DNA of 64,000 nt from JAVJUV01 sp040220415. Its GTDB lineage: Bacteria; Pseudomonadota; Alphaproteobacteria; Rhodobacterales; Rhodobacteraceae. The stretch covers positions 1-64,000 of the forward strand of contig JAVJUV010000025.1 of NCBI GenBank assembly GCA_040220415.1, read 5' to 3'. Positions within the stretch are counted from its first letter, which is position 1. Every line of letters starts with the position of its first letter. The notes below the pieces were generated by a model. That model saw only the letters and a program-made list of their open reading frames with translations. It was not told the DNA's origin and did no database searches. The position numbers and the translations under genes were made by a program. Below are positions 57,387-64,000 of the stretch, piece after piece.

Positions 57387-57722
57387 CGTGATGTCTCCTG
57401 TTCTATTTGCCATCCACAATTCGCAATGGCCCGGCTCAGTGTCTTCTAAAGATCATCTGAGGCCGCTAGGAAACAGAAGGTCGTGAAAGATGCTTTGCTT
57501 TATGTATATGGGTGCTTGTCTGCCGCATTACAATGTCCCCGTTATCGCTTAACGTAGCATCGATTATTGCCGGAAATGCCGCGATGGATGGCTCGATCGC
57601 CTTCCAATTGGCCTCCAGTCCTGATCCCTTCCGCCTCAACCTGAGCTTGCCATCTCAAGTTTTCTGAGCGCACAGATCGGACGTTCACACGTTCGGCAAT
57701 CAAGCCGCCGCAGAACAACATA
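57387..57722. other. Intergenic stretch without a recognised gene
   Basis: This gap between the csp gene and the groEL terminator holds the csp promoter and long leader expected for cold-shock mRNAs; no coding frame or clear promoter was identified. Confidence 0.4.
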
Positions 57723-57756
57723 CCATCCCCATCCGCGAAACGACGGATGGGGATGG
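57723..57756 (-). terminator. Terminator of groESL
   Basis: CCATCCCCATCCG (57723-57735) and CGGATGGGGATGG (57744-57756) form a perfect 13-bp stem with an 8-nt loop, 40 bp beyond the groEL stop. On the minus strand a short T-containing tract follows (TATGTTGTT). Confidence 0.72.
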
Positions 57757-57796
57757 CGTGAGGCGTGGCCCGCTTTTCCGCAAACTGCGGACCTGT

Positions 57797-59452
57797 TTAC
57801 ATCATGCCGCCCATTCCGCCCATGCCACCCATTCCAGACATGTCGGACATGCTGCCACCGGCGCCTGCCTTATCTGGTCTGTCGGCCACCATGGCTTCGG
57901 TAGTGATCAGCAGTCCCGCGATCGAGGCCGCATCTTCCAACGCGACTCTGACGACTTTTGTGGGGTCAATGATGCCCGCTTTCAACATATCGACGTATTC
58001 CTCGGACTGGGCATCAAAGCCAAAGCTCTTGCTTTGGTTTTCGAGGACCTTGCCAGCCACGACCGACCCGTCGACGCCGGCGTTCTGGGCAATCTGACGG
58101 AGCGGCGCCTGGATCGCCCGCTGGACGATCTTGATGCCTGCATCCTGGTCGGAGTTGTCGCCTTTCAGTTCGGCAAGGACCTTCCCGCCGTGGACCAGCG
58201 CCGCACCACCACCCGGGACAACTCCCTCGGCCACTGCAGCGCGCGTGGCGTTCAGCGCATCATCGATCCGGTCCTTGCGCTCCCTGACCTCGGTCTCCGT
58301 GGCCCCTCCGACGCGGATGACGGCAATGCCACCGGCCAGCTTGGCCAGGCGTTCCTGCAATTTTTCCTTGTCGTAATCGGAAGTAGTATCCTCGATCTGC
58401 GTTCTGATCTGACCAACCCGCGCCTCGATCTCTGGCTTTTCGCCGGCGCCGTCGATGACAGTGGTATTGTCCTTGTTTATCGAAACCCGACGGGCGCTAC
58501 CCAGCATGTCGATCGTTACCTTTTCCAGTTTCATCCCGAGGTCTTCGGAAATCAGCTGACCGCCAGTCACAATTGCCAGGTCCTGCATCATCACCTTGCG
58601 ACGATCGCCAAATCCCGGAGCCTTTACGGCAGCGACTTTCAGCCCGCCACGCAGCTTGTTGACCACAAGTGTTGCAAGGGCCTCGCCTTCAATGTCCTCA
58701 GCGACGATCAGCAACGGCTTGTCGGACTGGATGACCGCTTCGAGCAGGGGCACGAGAGCCTGCATCGACGAGAGCTTCTTTTCGTGCAGCAGGATCAGGC
58801 AGTCTTCCATCTCGACCGACATCTTGTCGGCATTTGTGACGAAATACGGGCTCAGATAGCCGCGGTCGAACTGCATGCCTTCGACAACTTCGAGCTCGGT
58901 TTCCAGTCCCTTGTTTTCTTCGACCGTAATGACGCCGTCGTTGCCGACCTTTTTCATCGCTTCGGCGATCTGAAGTCCGATCGCTGTTTCGCCGTTGGCG
59001 GAAATGGCACCGACCTTTGCAATCTCGTCACTGTCGCCGACTGGGCGGGACATCGCCTTGATTTCAGTGACAACTGCAGCGACAGCCTTGTCGATACCGC
59101 GCTTGAGATCCATCGGGTTCATACCCGCCGCGACCGACTTCATGCCTTCCTTTACGATGGCCTGGGCCAGAACCGTCGCGGTCGTGGTCCCGTCGCCGGC
59201 TTCGTCATTGGTGCGGGATGCGACTTCGCGGACCATCTGGGCGCCCATGTTCTCGAACTTGTCTGTCAGTTCGATTTCCTTCGCGACGGTAACACCATCC
59301 TTGGTGATCCGCGGCGAGCCGTAGGACTTGTCAATAATCACGTTGCGGCCCTTGGGGCCGAGTGTCACCCTGACCGCGTTGGCAAGGGTGTCGATGCCTT
59401 TCATCATGCGGTCACGTGCTTCTGTGCCGAACCGGACGTCTTTGGCAGCCAT
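57797..59452 (-). CDS. groEL: 60-kDa chaperonin GroEL
   Basis: 551 residues. The ATP-binding motif GDGTTTATVLAQAI (about residue 86), the apical-domain segments and the C-terminal GGM repeats (GMGGMGGMGGMM) are intact. It assembles into a double heptameric ring in the cytoplasm and folds proteins with GroES. groES lies 44 bp upstream and a CIRCE operator precedes both, so HrcA control is likely. Many Rhodobacterales have more than one groESL; the accessory setting suggests this may be a secondary copy, which cannot be shown here. Confidence 0.97.
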   Translation of the reverse strand: MAAKDVRFGTEARDRMMKGIDTLANAVRVTLGPKGRNVIIDKSYGSPRITKDGVTVAKEIELTDKFENMGAQMVREVASRTNDEAGDGTTTATVLAQAIVKEGMKSVAAGMNPMDLKRGIDKAVAAVVTEIKAMSRPVGDSDEIAKVGAISANGETAIGLQIAEAMKKVGNDGVITVEENKGLETELEVVEGMQFDRGYLSPYFVTNADKMSVEMEDCLILLHEKKLSSMQALVPLLEAVIQSDKPLLIVAEDIEGEALATLVVNKLRGGLKVAAVKAPGFGDRRKVMMQDLAIVTGGQLISEDLGMKLEKVTIDMLGSARRVSINKDNTTVIDGAGEKPEIEARVGQIRTQIEDTTSDYDKEKLQERLAKLAGGIAVIRVGGATETEVRERKDRIDDALNATRAAVAEGVVPGGGAALVHGGKVLAELKGDNSDQDAGIKIVQRAIQAPLRQIAQNAGVDGSVVAGKVLENQSKSFGFDAQSEEYVDMLKAGIIDPTKVVRVALEDAASIAGLLITTEAMVADRPDKAGAGGSMSDMSGMGGMGGMGGMM

Positions 59453-59496
59453 GGTGGATGCTCCTTTGAATGGTGTTACCGGAAAGTCCGAAGTGC

Positions 59497-59781
59497 TCAG
59501 GCTATGACGCCGAGCACATCGCTTTCCTTCATGATGAGAAGATCTTCGTTATCGAGTTTGATTTCGACGCCGGACCATTTGCCGAACAAGATTCTGTCAC
59601 CGGCCTTTATGTCCATGGCGATACGGTCGCCGTCCTCGTCCCGGGCACCGGAGCCAACCGAAATGACCTCGCCTTCCTGAGGTTTTTCCTTGGCGTTTTC
59701 GGGGATGATAAGCCCGCCCGAAGTCTTTTCGTCGCCTTCAATGCGACGGACCAGAACCCGGTCGTGTAGGGGGGTAAACAT
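59497..59781 (-). CDS. groES: 10-kDa co-chaperonin GroES
   Basis: 94 residues. FTPLHDRVLVRRIEGDEKTSGGLIIP includes the mobile loop, and GDRILFGKWSGVEIKL is typical. It caps the GroEL ring. Transcribed with groEL from the CIRCE-containing promoter. Confidence 0.97.
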   Translation of the reverse strand: MFTPLHDRVLVRRIEGDEKTSGGLIIPENAKEKPQEGEVISVGSGARDEDGDRIAMDIKAGDRILFGKWSGVEIKLDNEDLLIMKESDVLGVIA

Positions 59782-59838
59782 TGGGAACGACTCCTTCTGC
59801 GAGAGTTCCGTTAAGGAATGGCAAATTCAGGGGAGTCT

Positions 59839-59865
59839 TTGGCACTCGCCAGACATGAGTGCCAA
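59839..59865. promoter_or_regulatory. CIRCE operator (HrcA site)
   Basis: TTGGCACTC, nine spacer bases, GAGTGCCAA: a perfect inverted repeat matching CIRCE (TTAGCACTC-N9-GAGTGCTAA) except for A-to-G and T-to-C substitutions that keep the symmetry. It lies 57 bp upstream of groES. Confidence 0.9.
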
Positions 59866-60008
59866 CCAACATGAAGTGGCGACTGCCGCACCAGGAAACA
59901 ATACCGACAGGAAAATAAGTCAGGCGCGGGGCTATGCACAAACAGACCTCGCCAGTCGGTGGCGCGTGCGTTCCGCTGGAAGCGCGTGCTGGAGTCGGGC
60001 GAGTTCTC

Positions 60009-60498
60009 TACCATCGCCTGCGACACGCGTTGCTGATAGTTGCGTTCGCGCTCGGGCCATGTGCTCTTGATGTAGTCGAAAACAGCGCGGATTTCCGCAT
60101 CGCTCTGTACGTCTGCGAAGCCGGGCATTTCGCTTTCGCACCCGCCACCGACAATGGCGGTAGTGCCTTCCTTGACGATCCGGAACTGGACCACGTCGGG
60201 ATGTTGCCATGTATGGCCGCTCTCGTCGTGCGGCGGTGCGGGAAATCGGCCGGAGGGAAGCGGCGTACGTTGGTCGGGTTGACCCCCCAGGTCCGCACCG
60301 TAGGTCCGCACCGTGGCGCGCGGCGCACTGATGAGCATAGATCTGGCGTCCTTGCGCGATGATGTCCGCCGACGCTACGGCGGTGGGTGCGATACCGGCA
60401 TAATGCCAAGCAGCAAAGACGGCGAAGTTCACACCTCCGACAACCGGACCGATCCCGACAGTATTTCGGAGAGGTCTTCCCAAGACGTCTCTCCCCAT
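60009..60498 (-). pseudogene. Cytochrome c pseudogene (frameshifted, heme site lost)
   Basis: From ATG 60498 the minus strand encodes a membrane-anchored N-terminus (VVGGVNFAVFAAWHYAG) and GRQIYAHQCAARHGADL, where a CxxCH heme motif would be expected but reads CAARH (Cys to Arg). Immediately after, a 13-bp tandem duplication (60289-60301 and 60302-60314, AGGTCCGCACCGT on the plus strand) shifts the frame. The other frame continues as GGQPDQRTPLPSGRFPAPPH and EMPGFADVQSDAEIRAVFDY, the rest of a class I cytochrome c with the axial Met. Deleting one repeat unit restores continuity. The protein cannot bind heme normally. Confidence 0.85.
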
Positions 60499-60585
60499 CG
60501 CTGCGGAATATGTTCTGCGTTCAGTTGAGACCACGTTGTGGCTGCGGCAATGGACATTCCCGGGAGCGATGATTACCTATGCGGA

Positions 60586-60948
60586 ATGTTCGCACGTCTC
60601 GTTACCATGCTTGCCATACTCGCGATCACCGCGGTGACAACGGTGACCTCCGCGCATGCCGTGCGCATGAGCATGAGTTCAGGTGGCGACCATGCGGCCC
60701 ATGTCGCCGACGTCATGCACTCTCCGGTCACAGCGGAACGCGCGTGTGACGCTGGACAGCATTGTGGATCGGCCGATGCCGCGATGTGTGAGTTCGTCTG
60801 CGCTGGCCTTTCGGCCTTCCTCACCTCGCCAGGCGGTGACGCTGGGCAGGTACACGGGTCCACCAGTCACGCCTTCCCCTCCGAGGCAATCCACGTCAGC
60901 CGCGCGCCGGGATTGAACGAACGCCCTCCGAAGCTCCGTCTCCTCTGA
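60586..60948 (+). CDS. Small Cys-rich exported protein beside a multicopper oxidase
   Basis: 120 residues from ATG at 60586. A Sec signal peptide (about 1-26, TVTSAHAVRM) is followed by a Met/His-containing stretch (MSMSSGGDHAAHVADVMH) and four cysteines in ACDAGQHCGSADAAMCEFVC. The metal-ligand-like content and location before the multicopper oxidase suggest copper handling, but I recognise no named family. The long N-terminal extension from 60538 is not used. Confidence 0.72.
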   Translation: MFARLVTMLAILAITAVTTVTSAHAVRMSMSSGGDHAAHVADVMHSPVTAERACDAGQHCGSADAAMCEFVCAGLSAFLTSPGGDAGQVHGSTSHAFPSEAIHVSRAPGLNERPPKLRLL

Positions 60949-61021
60949 TCGCGCCCGGGCCGACGCCCGCGGCGTCCCTTCGGCCTTGATGAACGGGACG
61001 CGATGTCCCGAGGAGACGACC

Positions 61022-62509
61022 ATGAACATACTTTCACGACGCGGCTTTCTCACCGCAACTGCTGCCGCCATTGGCGCGGCACAAATGCCCCGCATCACCT
61101 TCGCGCAATCGGTGGCGTCGATCAACCTCTCCGCCACAACCCGCACGCTCGACATCGACGGGCGCGCGGCCACGGTCTTCGGTCTTTCCGGCCCCGGTGG
61201 CCAGGGACTGATCCTCGACCCCGGCCAGAGGTTCCGGGTCGACCTGACCAACGATCTCGACGTCGGCACGATCATCCACTGGCACGGACAGATCCCGCCC
61301 AATGCGCAGGACGGCGTGCCGGATATGCCGATGCCCCTGCTCGCGCCCGGAGAGAGCCGGCCTTACGATTTCGAGGCGCGTCCGGGCACCCACTGGATGC
61401 ACAGCCATGTGCCGACGCAGGAGATGCAGTTACTCGCCGCACCGCTAATCGTGCGCTCGCAGGAGGACCTGGCTGCCGATCGGCAGGAGGTCGTGATGTT
61501 CCTGCATGACTTCTCCTTCAAGACGCCTGAGGAGGTGCTTGACGAGATCAGCGGCGGCCACGGCGGCGGACACGGCGCAGGCCACGGTGGCGGTGCGCCG
61601 CAGCAGGGCATGCTCATGGGAGGCATGGGCGCGATGCAGGGCATTCATCATGGGGCCATGGGCCATGGCGCAATGGGCGGCATGCTCATGGATCTGAACG
61701 ACTACGACTGGGACGCGTATCTCGCCAACGACCGGACATTGTCGGACCCCGAGGTGGTGCAGGTGGAGCGTGGCGGGCGCATCCGGCTCCGGGTCATCAA
61801 CGCCGCAGCGGCAACGGTGTTCTGGATCGACACGGGAACGGCCGCAGCGCGTCTCGTCGCAGTGGACGGCCATCCGGTGCAGCCGCTGCCGGGCAACCGG
61901 TTCGGGCTGGCGATGGGCCAGCGTCTGGACATCGAAATCGACCTGCCGAACGCGGGCGGCGCCTGGCCGATCCTTGCGCAACGCGAGGGCGCGCGGGAAC
62001 GCACCGGCCTTATCCTTGCGACGCCGGGCGCGGAGGTCCGGCGCGTCGACAGCGATGCCGAGGCAGAGGCGCCTGCATTCGACACCGATCTCGCACAGGA
62101 GGCGCGCCTTATCGCGCTCGCCCCCCTGACGAACCGGCCAGTGGATCGAAGCCAGATGCTGATGCTGGGCGGCTCGATGCGACCCTATGTCTGGACGATC
62201 AACGGCGCCATCTGGGGCCAGCATCGACCGGTGATCGCGCGCGGAGGCGAGCGTGTCGTGCTATCGTTCCACAATATGTCGATGATGGGCCATCCGATGC
62301 ACCTGCACGGTCATGTGTTCCAAGTGGTCGAGATCAACGGACGGCGCGTCGCCGGCGCTTTGCGCGACACTGTCTACGTGCCGCCGATTTCGATGGTGAA
62401 CGTGGCGCTCGACGCCGGCGAAGCCGCACGCTGGATGCTGCACTGCCACCACATGCCGCACCTTGCGACCGGCATGATGACCGAGTTCGTGGTCACGGCT
62501 TCGGCCTGA
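61022..62509 (+). CDS. Multicopper oxidase (CueO/CopA-like), Tat-exported
   Basis: 495 residues from ATG 61022, preceded by GAGGAG. The N-terminus SRRGFLTATAAAIG is a Tat signal. Cupredoxin copper ligands are HWHGQ (about 86-88), HWMHSHVP (about 123), and C-terminal HPMHLHGHVF and HCHHMPHLATGMM (about 422 and 472), covering T1, T2 and T3 sites. Between domains lies a His/Met/Gly-rich insert (about 176-225, GGHGGGHGAGHGGG and GMLMGGMGAMQG) like the Met-rich lid of CueO. It likely oxidises periplasmic Cu(I) and supports copper tolerance with the P-type ATPase encoded downstream. Confidence 0.94.
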   Translation: MNILSRRGFLTATAAAIGAAQMPRITFAQSVASINLSATTRTLDIDGRAATVFGLSGPGGQGLILDPGQRFRVDLTNDLDVGTIIHWHGQIPPNAQDGVPDMPMPLLAPGESRPYDFEARPGTHWMHSHVPTQEMQLLAAPLIVRSQEDLAADRQEVVMFLHDFSFKTPEEVLDEISGGHGGGHGAGHGGGAPQQGMLMGGMGAMQGIHHGAMGHGAMGGMLMDLNDYDWDAYLANDRTLSDPEVVQVERGGRIRLRVINAAAATVFWIDTGTAAARLVAVDGHPVQPLPGNRFGLAMGQRLDIEIDLPNAGGAWPILAQREGARERTGLILATPGAEVRRVDSDAEAEAPAFDTDLAQEARLIALAPLTNRPVDRSQMLMLGGSMRPYVWTINGAIWGQHRPVIARGGERVVLSFHNMSMMGHPMHLHGHVFQVVEINGRRVAGALRDTVYVPPISMVNVALDAGEAARWMLHCHHMPHLATGMMTEFVVTASA

Positions 62510-62644
62510 CGCAGGCGGGGGCGTTCGGACCGAGCGCCCCGACTGCCCGACGCCGATCAGTTCGGCGATGCTGTGCTGCCCGATGTTGCTGCCAGGGCCA
62601 ATCACACGACGCGACTTGCAGCGTCAACACGGGAGGATAAGAAC

Positions 62645-62769
62645 ATGGACTGGAACGATATGGAACCGGAATGGGTTTCGGGATGGGGTTTGGCTGGCTG
62701 TTCGGCCTGCTGATCCTTGTTCTTGTGGTTTTGGCCATAGCCGCGCTGATCAAGTATCTTCTGAAATAG
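62645..62769 (+). pseudogene. Small membrane protein gene with apparent frameshift
   Basis: GGGAGG and ATG 62645 start a frame that ends after 22 codons (MDWNDMEPEW, then stop). One base out of frame, ATG 62671 starts MGFGMGFGWLFGLL followed by a hydrophobic helix and IKYLLK stop at 62769 (32 residues). A single-base change near 62668 would join the two into one roughly 41-residue membrane protein. Either the 32-residue frame is the real gene with weaker initiation, or it is newly broken. Confidence 0.55.
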
Positions 62770-62785
62770 GTGAAAGGACTTCCCA

Positions 62786-63172
62786 ATGACCTACACGATC
62801 AATCGCATGATCTCCGACGCCGGTATCGATGACGTGGACGCCCGCGCGCGAAAGGCGCTGGCAGACCAAGGCTTCGGGGTGCTGACCGAGATCGACGTCA
62901 AGGCGACGATGAAGAAGAAGCTCGATGTCGAGATGCCGGGGTATCGCATACTCGGCGCCTGCAATCCGAAAATGGCGCATCAGGCGATCGGGATCGAGCC
63001 CCGGGTTGGGGCGATGCTGCCCTGCAATGTCATCCTGCGCGAGATCAAGGGTGGGGTCGAAGTCAGCGCCATCGATCCGGTTGCCTCCATGCAGGCGATT
63101 GAGAACGCCGATCTGACGGCCGTGGCGGGTGATGTCCGCGACCTTCTGGCAAAGGCCGTCGAGTCGATCTGA
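62786..63172 (+). CDS. DUF302 domain-containing protein
   Basis: 128 residues. RARKALADQGFGVLTEIDVKATMKKKLD and YRILGACNPKMAHQAI and LPCNVILRE are DUF302 landmarks. These cytoplasmic proteins often sit in metal-resistance or sulfur-stress clusters; function is not settled. SD-like AAAGGA precedes the start. Next gene starts two bases after its stop. Confidence 0.93.
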   Translation: MTYTINRMISDAGIDDVDARARKALADQGFGVLTEIDVKATMKKKLDVEMPGYRILGACNPKMAHQAIGIEPRVGAMLPCNVILREIKGGVEVSAIDPVASMQAIENADLTAVAGDVRDLLAKAVESI

Positions 63173-63173
63173 G

Positions 63174-63857
63174 ATGAACCTGCGCGCCGCCATTTTTGGG
63201 GGCCTTGCAATCCTCGGGATCGGAATGCTCGGCGCCTGGTTGGTCGCGCCTTCGGCGCTCGCTGAGGCACGCGGACTTCTTGACGGCGAGCGTCTGGAAA
63301 CGCTGGTCGCGCGCGCGGGTCTCTGGGGGCCTGTCCTGATCGTCACGCTCATGACCCTCGCGGTAGTGGCGAGCCCCATTCCGAGCGCACCGATCGCGCT
63401 GGCAACCGGAGCGGCCTACGGACATGTCTGGGGGACGGTGCAGGTCGTGATCGGCGCCGAGCTTGGCGCGCTGATCGCCTTCGGCCTCGCGCGGGTTCTG
63501 GGACGCGATGTCCTGCGGCGGGTGTTCGGTGGCCGTGTGGATGCCGGGCTGCTTGGCTCGCAAGCCGCGTTGACGGCGACGGTCTTTGCCAGCCGCCTGA
63601 TGCCCTTCGTGTCCTTCGACATGATCAGCTACGCCGCTGGGCTCAGCCAACTGCACGCCTGGCGGTTTGCCCTGGCGACACTGGCGGGCATTGTCCCGGC
63701 AAGCTTCCTTCTGGCCCATTTCGGCGGCGAGGCGGTCAGCGGAGACCTTGATCGGGCGACATGGGCGGTGCTCGGTCTCGGACTTGTGACGGGTCTGCCG
63801 CTGCTCTGGGTGGCGATGCGGAAAGGACCCGAAGAAGGAGCCCGCGACCACCAGTGA
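63174..63857 (+). CDS. TVP38/TMEM64 (DedA-like) family membrane protein
   Basis: 227 residues from ATG at 63174; the longer frame overlaps the DUF302 gene. Several hydrophobic helices include the SNARE-associated/VTT domain core (PIPSAPIALATGAAYG, FASRLMPFVSFDMISYAAGLS). The family transports lipids or supports membrane homeostasis. Grouped with DUF302 and copper genes. Confidence 0.9.
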   Translation: MNLRAAIFGGLAILGIGMLGAWLVAPSALAEARGLLDGERLETLVARAGLWGPVLIVTLMTLAVVASPIPSAPIALATGAAYGHVWGTVQVVIGAELGALIAFGLARVLGRDVLRRVFGGRVDAGLLGSQAALTATVFASRLMPFVSFDMISYAAGLSQLHAWRFALATLAGIVPASFLLAHFGGEAVSGDLDRATWAVLGLGLVTGLPLLWVAMRKGPEEGARDHQ

Positions 63858-63922
63858 AACGGGCTTGAGCTTCCAATGACTGGAAGCCCTAGGCTGAGAA
63901 TCAAACGAAAGACAGGTGCCAC

Positions 63923-64000
63923 ATGAACCAAGATCATCATCATGAAGCGCTCGAAAACTCGGCGGGAACCGACACCTCCAAGGACCCGGTCTGCGGAATG
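63923..64000 (+). CDS. Heavy-metal (copper) translocating P-type ATPase, N-terminus only
   Basis: The 26 residues visible begin MNQDHHHEA and end TSKDPVCGM, the YHS-type DPVCGM motif found at the N-terminus of CopA/CopB-like P-type ATPases. The remainder is outside the window. The His cluster fits metal binding. Other YHS-domain proteins are possible. Confidence 0.72.
   Translation, partial: MNQDHHHEALENSAGTDTSKDPVCGM

Noticed and set aside
57758..59680. 640-codon open frame on the plus strand opposite groEL
   Set aside because: It is the antisense shadow of a well-conserved groEL; GC-rich coding with biased third positions creates such frames. No motif or ribosome site supports it.

Overview
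The window is chromosome- or chromid-like DNA from an alphaproteobacterium, most likely a phototrophic or facultatively anaerobic member of the Rhodobacterales. The pointers are bchE/bchJ bacteriochlorophyll genes under FNR- and PpsR-type sites, TAXI-TRAP transport, PstSCAB-PhoU-PhoB, a complete alphaproteobacterial C-P lyase operon, and chains of ATGA/GTGA start-stop overlaps. No rRNA, tRNA, CRISPR array or replication origin was recognised.

Region 1 (1-15440) is a divergent catabolic cluster. The minus strand carries a TPP-dependent decarboxylase/synthase-like enzyme, a TauE/SafE exporter, a nitroreductase, a Gfo/Idh/MocA sugar dehydrogenase, a 2,5-dioxovalerate-type aldehyde dehydrogenase and a truncated 3-hydroxyisobutyrate dehydrogenase-like gene. 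The plus strand carries a TAXI-TRAP transporter, an IclR regulator, an FAD monooxygenase, an SDR, a HisD/HpsN-like dehydrogenase and a second SDR. The substrate is unknown; an organosulfonate is one testable idea.

Region 2 (15441-19185) is bchE-bchJ-hemN, three genes for oxygen-independent tetrapyrrole chemistry behind one FNR box and two PpsR/CrtJ palindromes. Region 3 (19380-25515) is the phosphate operon pstSCAB-phoU-phoB behind an 11-bp Pho-box array; phoR is not in the window.

Region 4 (about 26.6-53.6 kb) is a phosphonate super-locus. It holds three PhnCDE-type ABC transporters, three PhnM-family amidohydrolases, C-P lyase genes phnGHIJKLN and phnM, a DUF1045 (2H phosphoesterase-like) gene that may stand in for the missing phnP, two related hexapeptide acyltransferases, a transglutaminase-like protein, a methyltransferase, an SDR, PhnF, a LysR regulator and an orphan UgpC/MalK-type ATPase. 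Pho-box-like arrays precede several of its units, which links it to the adjacent phoB. It is bracketed by two decayed IS6-family transposase remnants in the same orientation.

Region 5 (53.7-64 kb) is a patchier accessory stretch. It has an MlaC-like protein, a fasciclin remnant, a secreted Lys/Ala/Glu repeat protein, small DUF genes, a cold-shock protein, groES-groEL behind a CIRCE operator, a cytochrome c pseudogene broken by a 13-bp tandem duplication, and a copper/metal-resistance-like set (Cys-rich periplasmic protein, multicopper oxidase, DUF302, TVP38/DedA-like protein and the start of a copper P-type ATPase).
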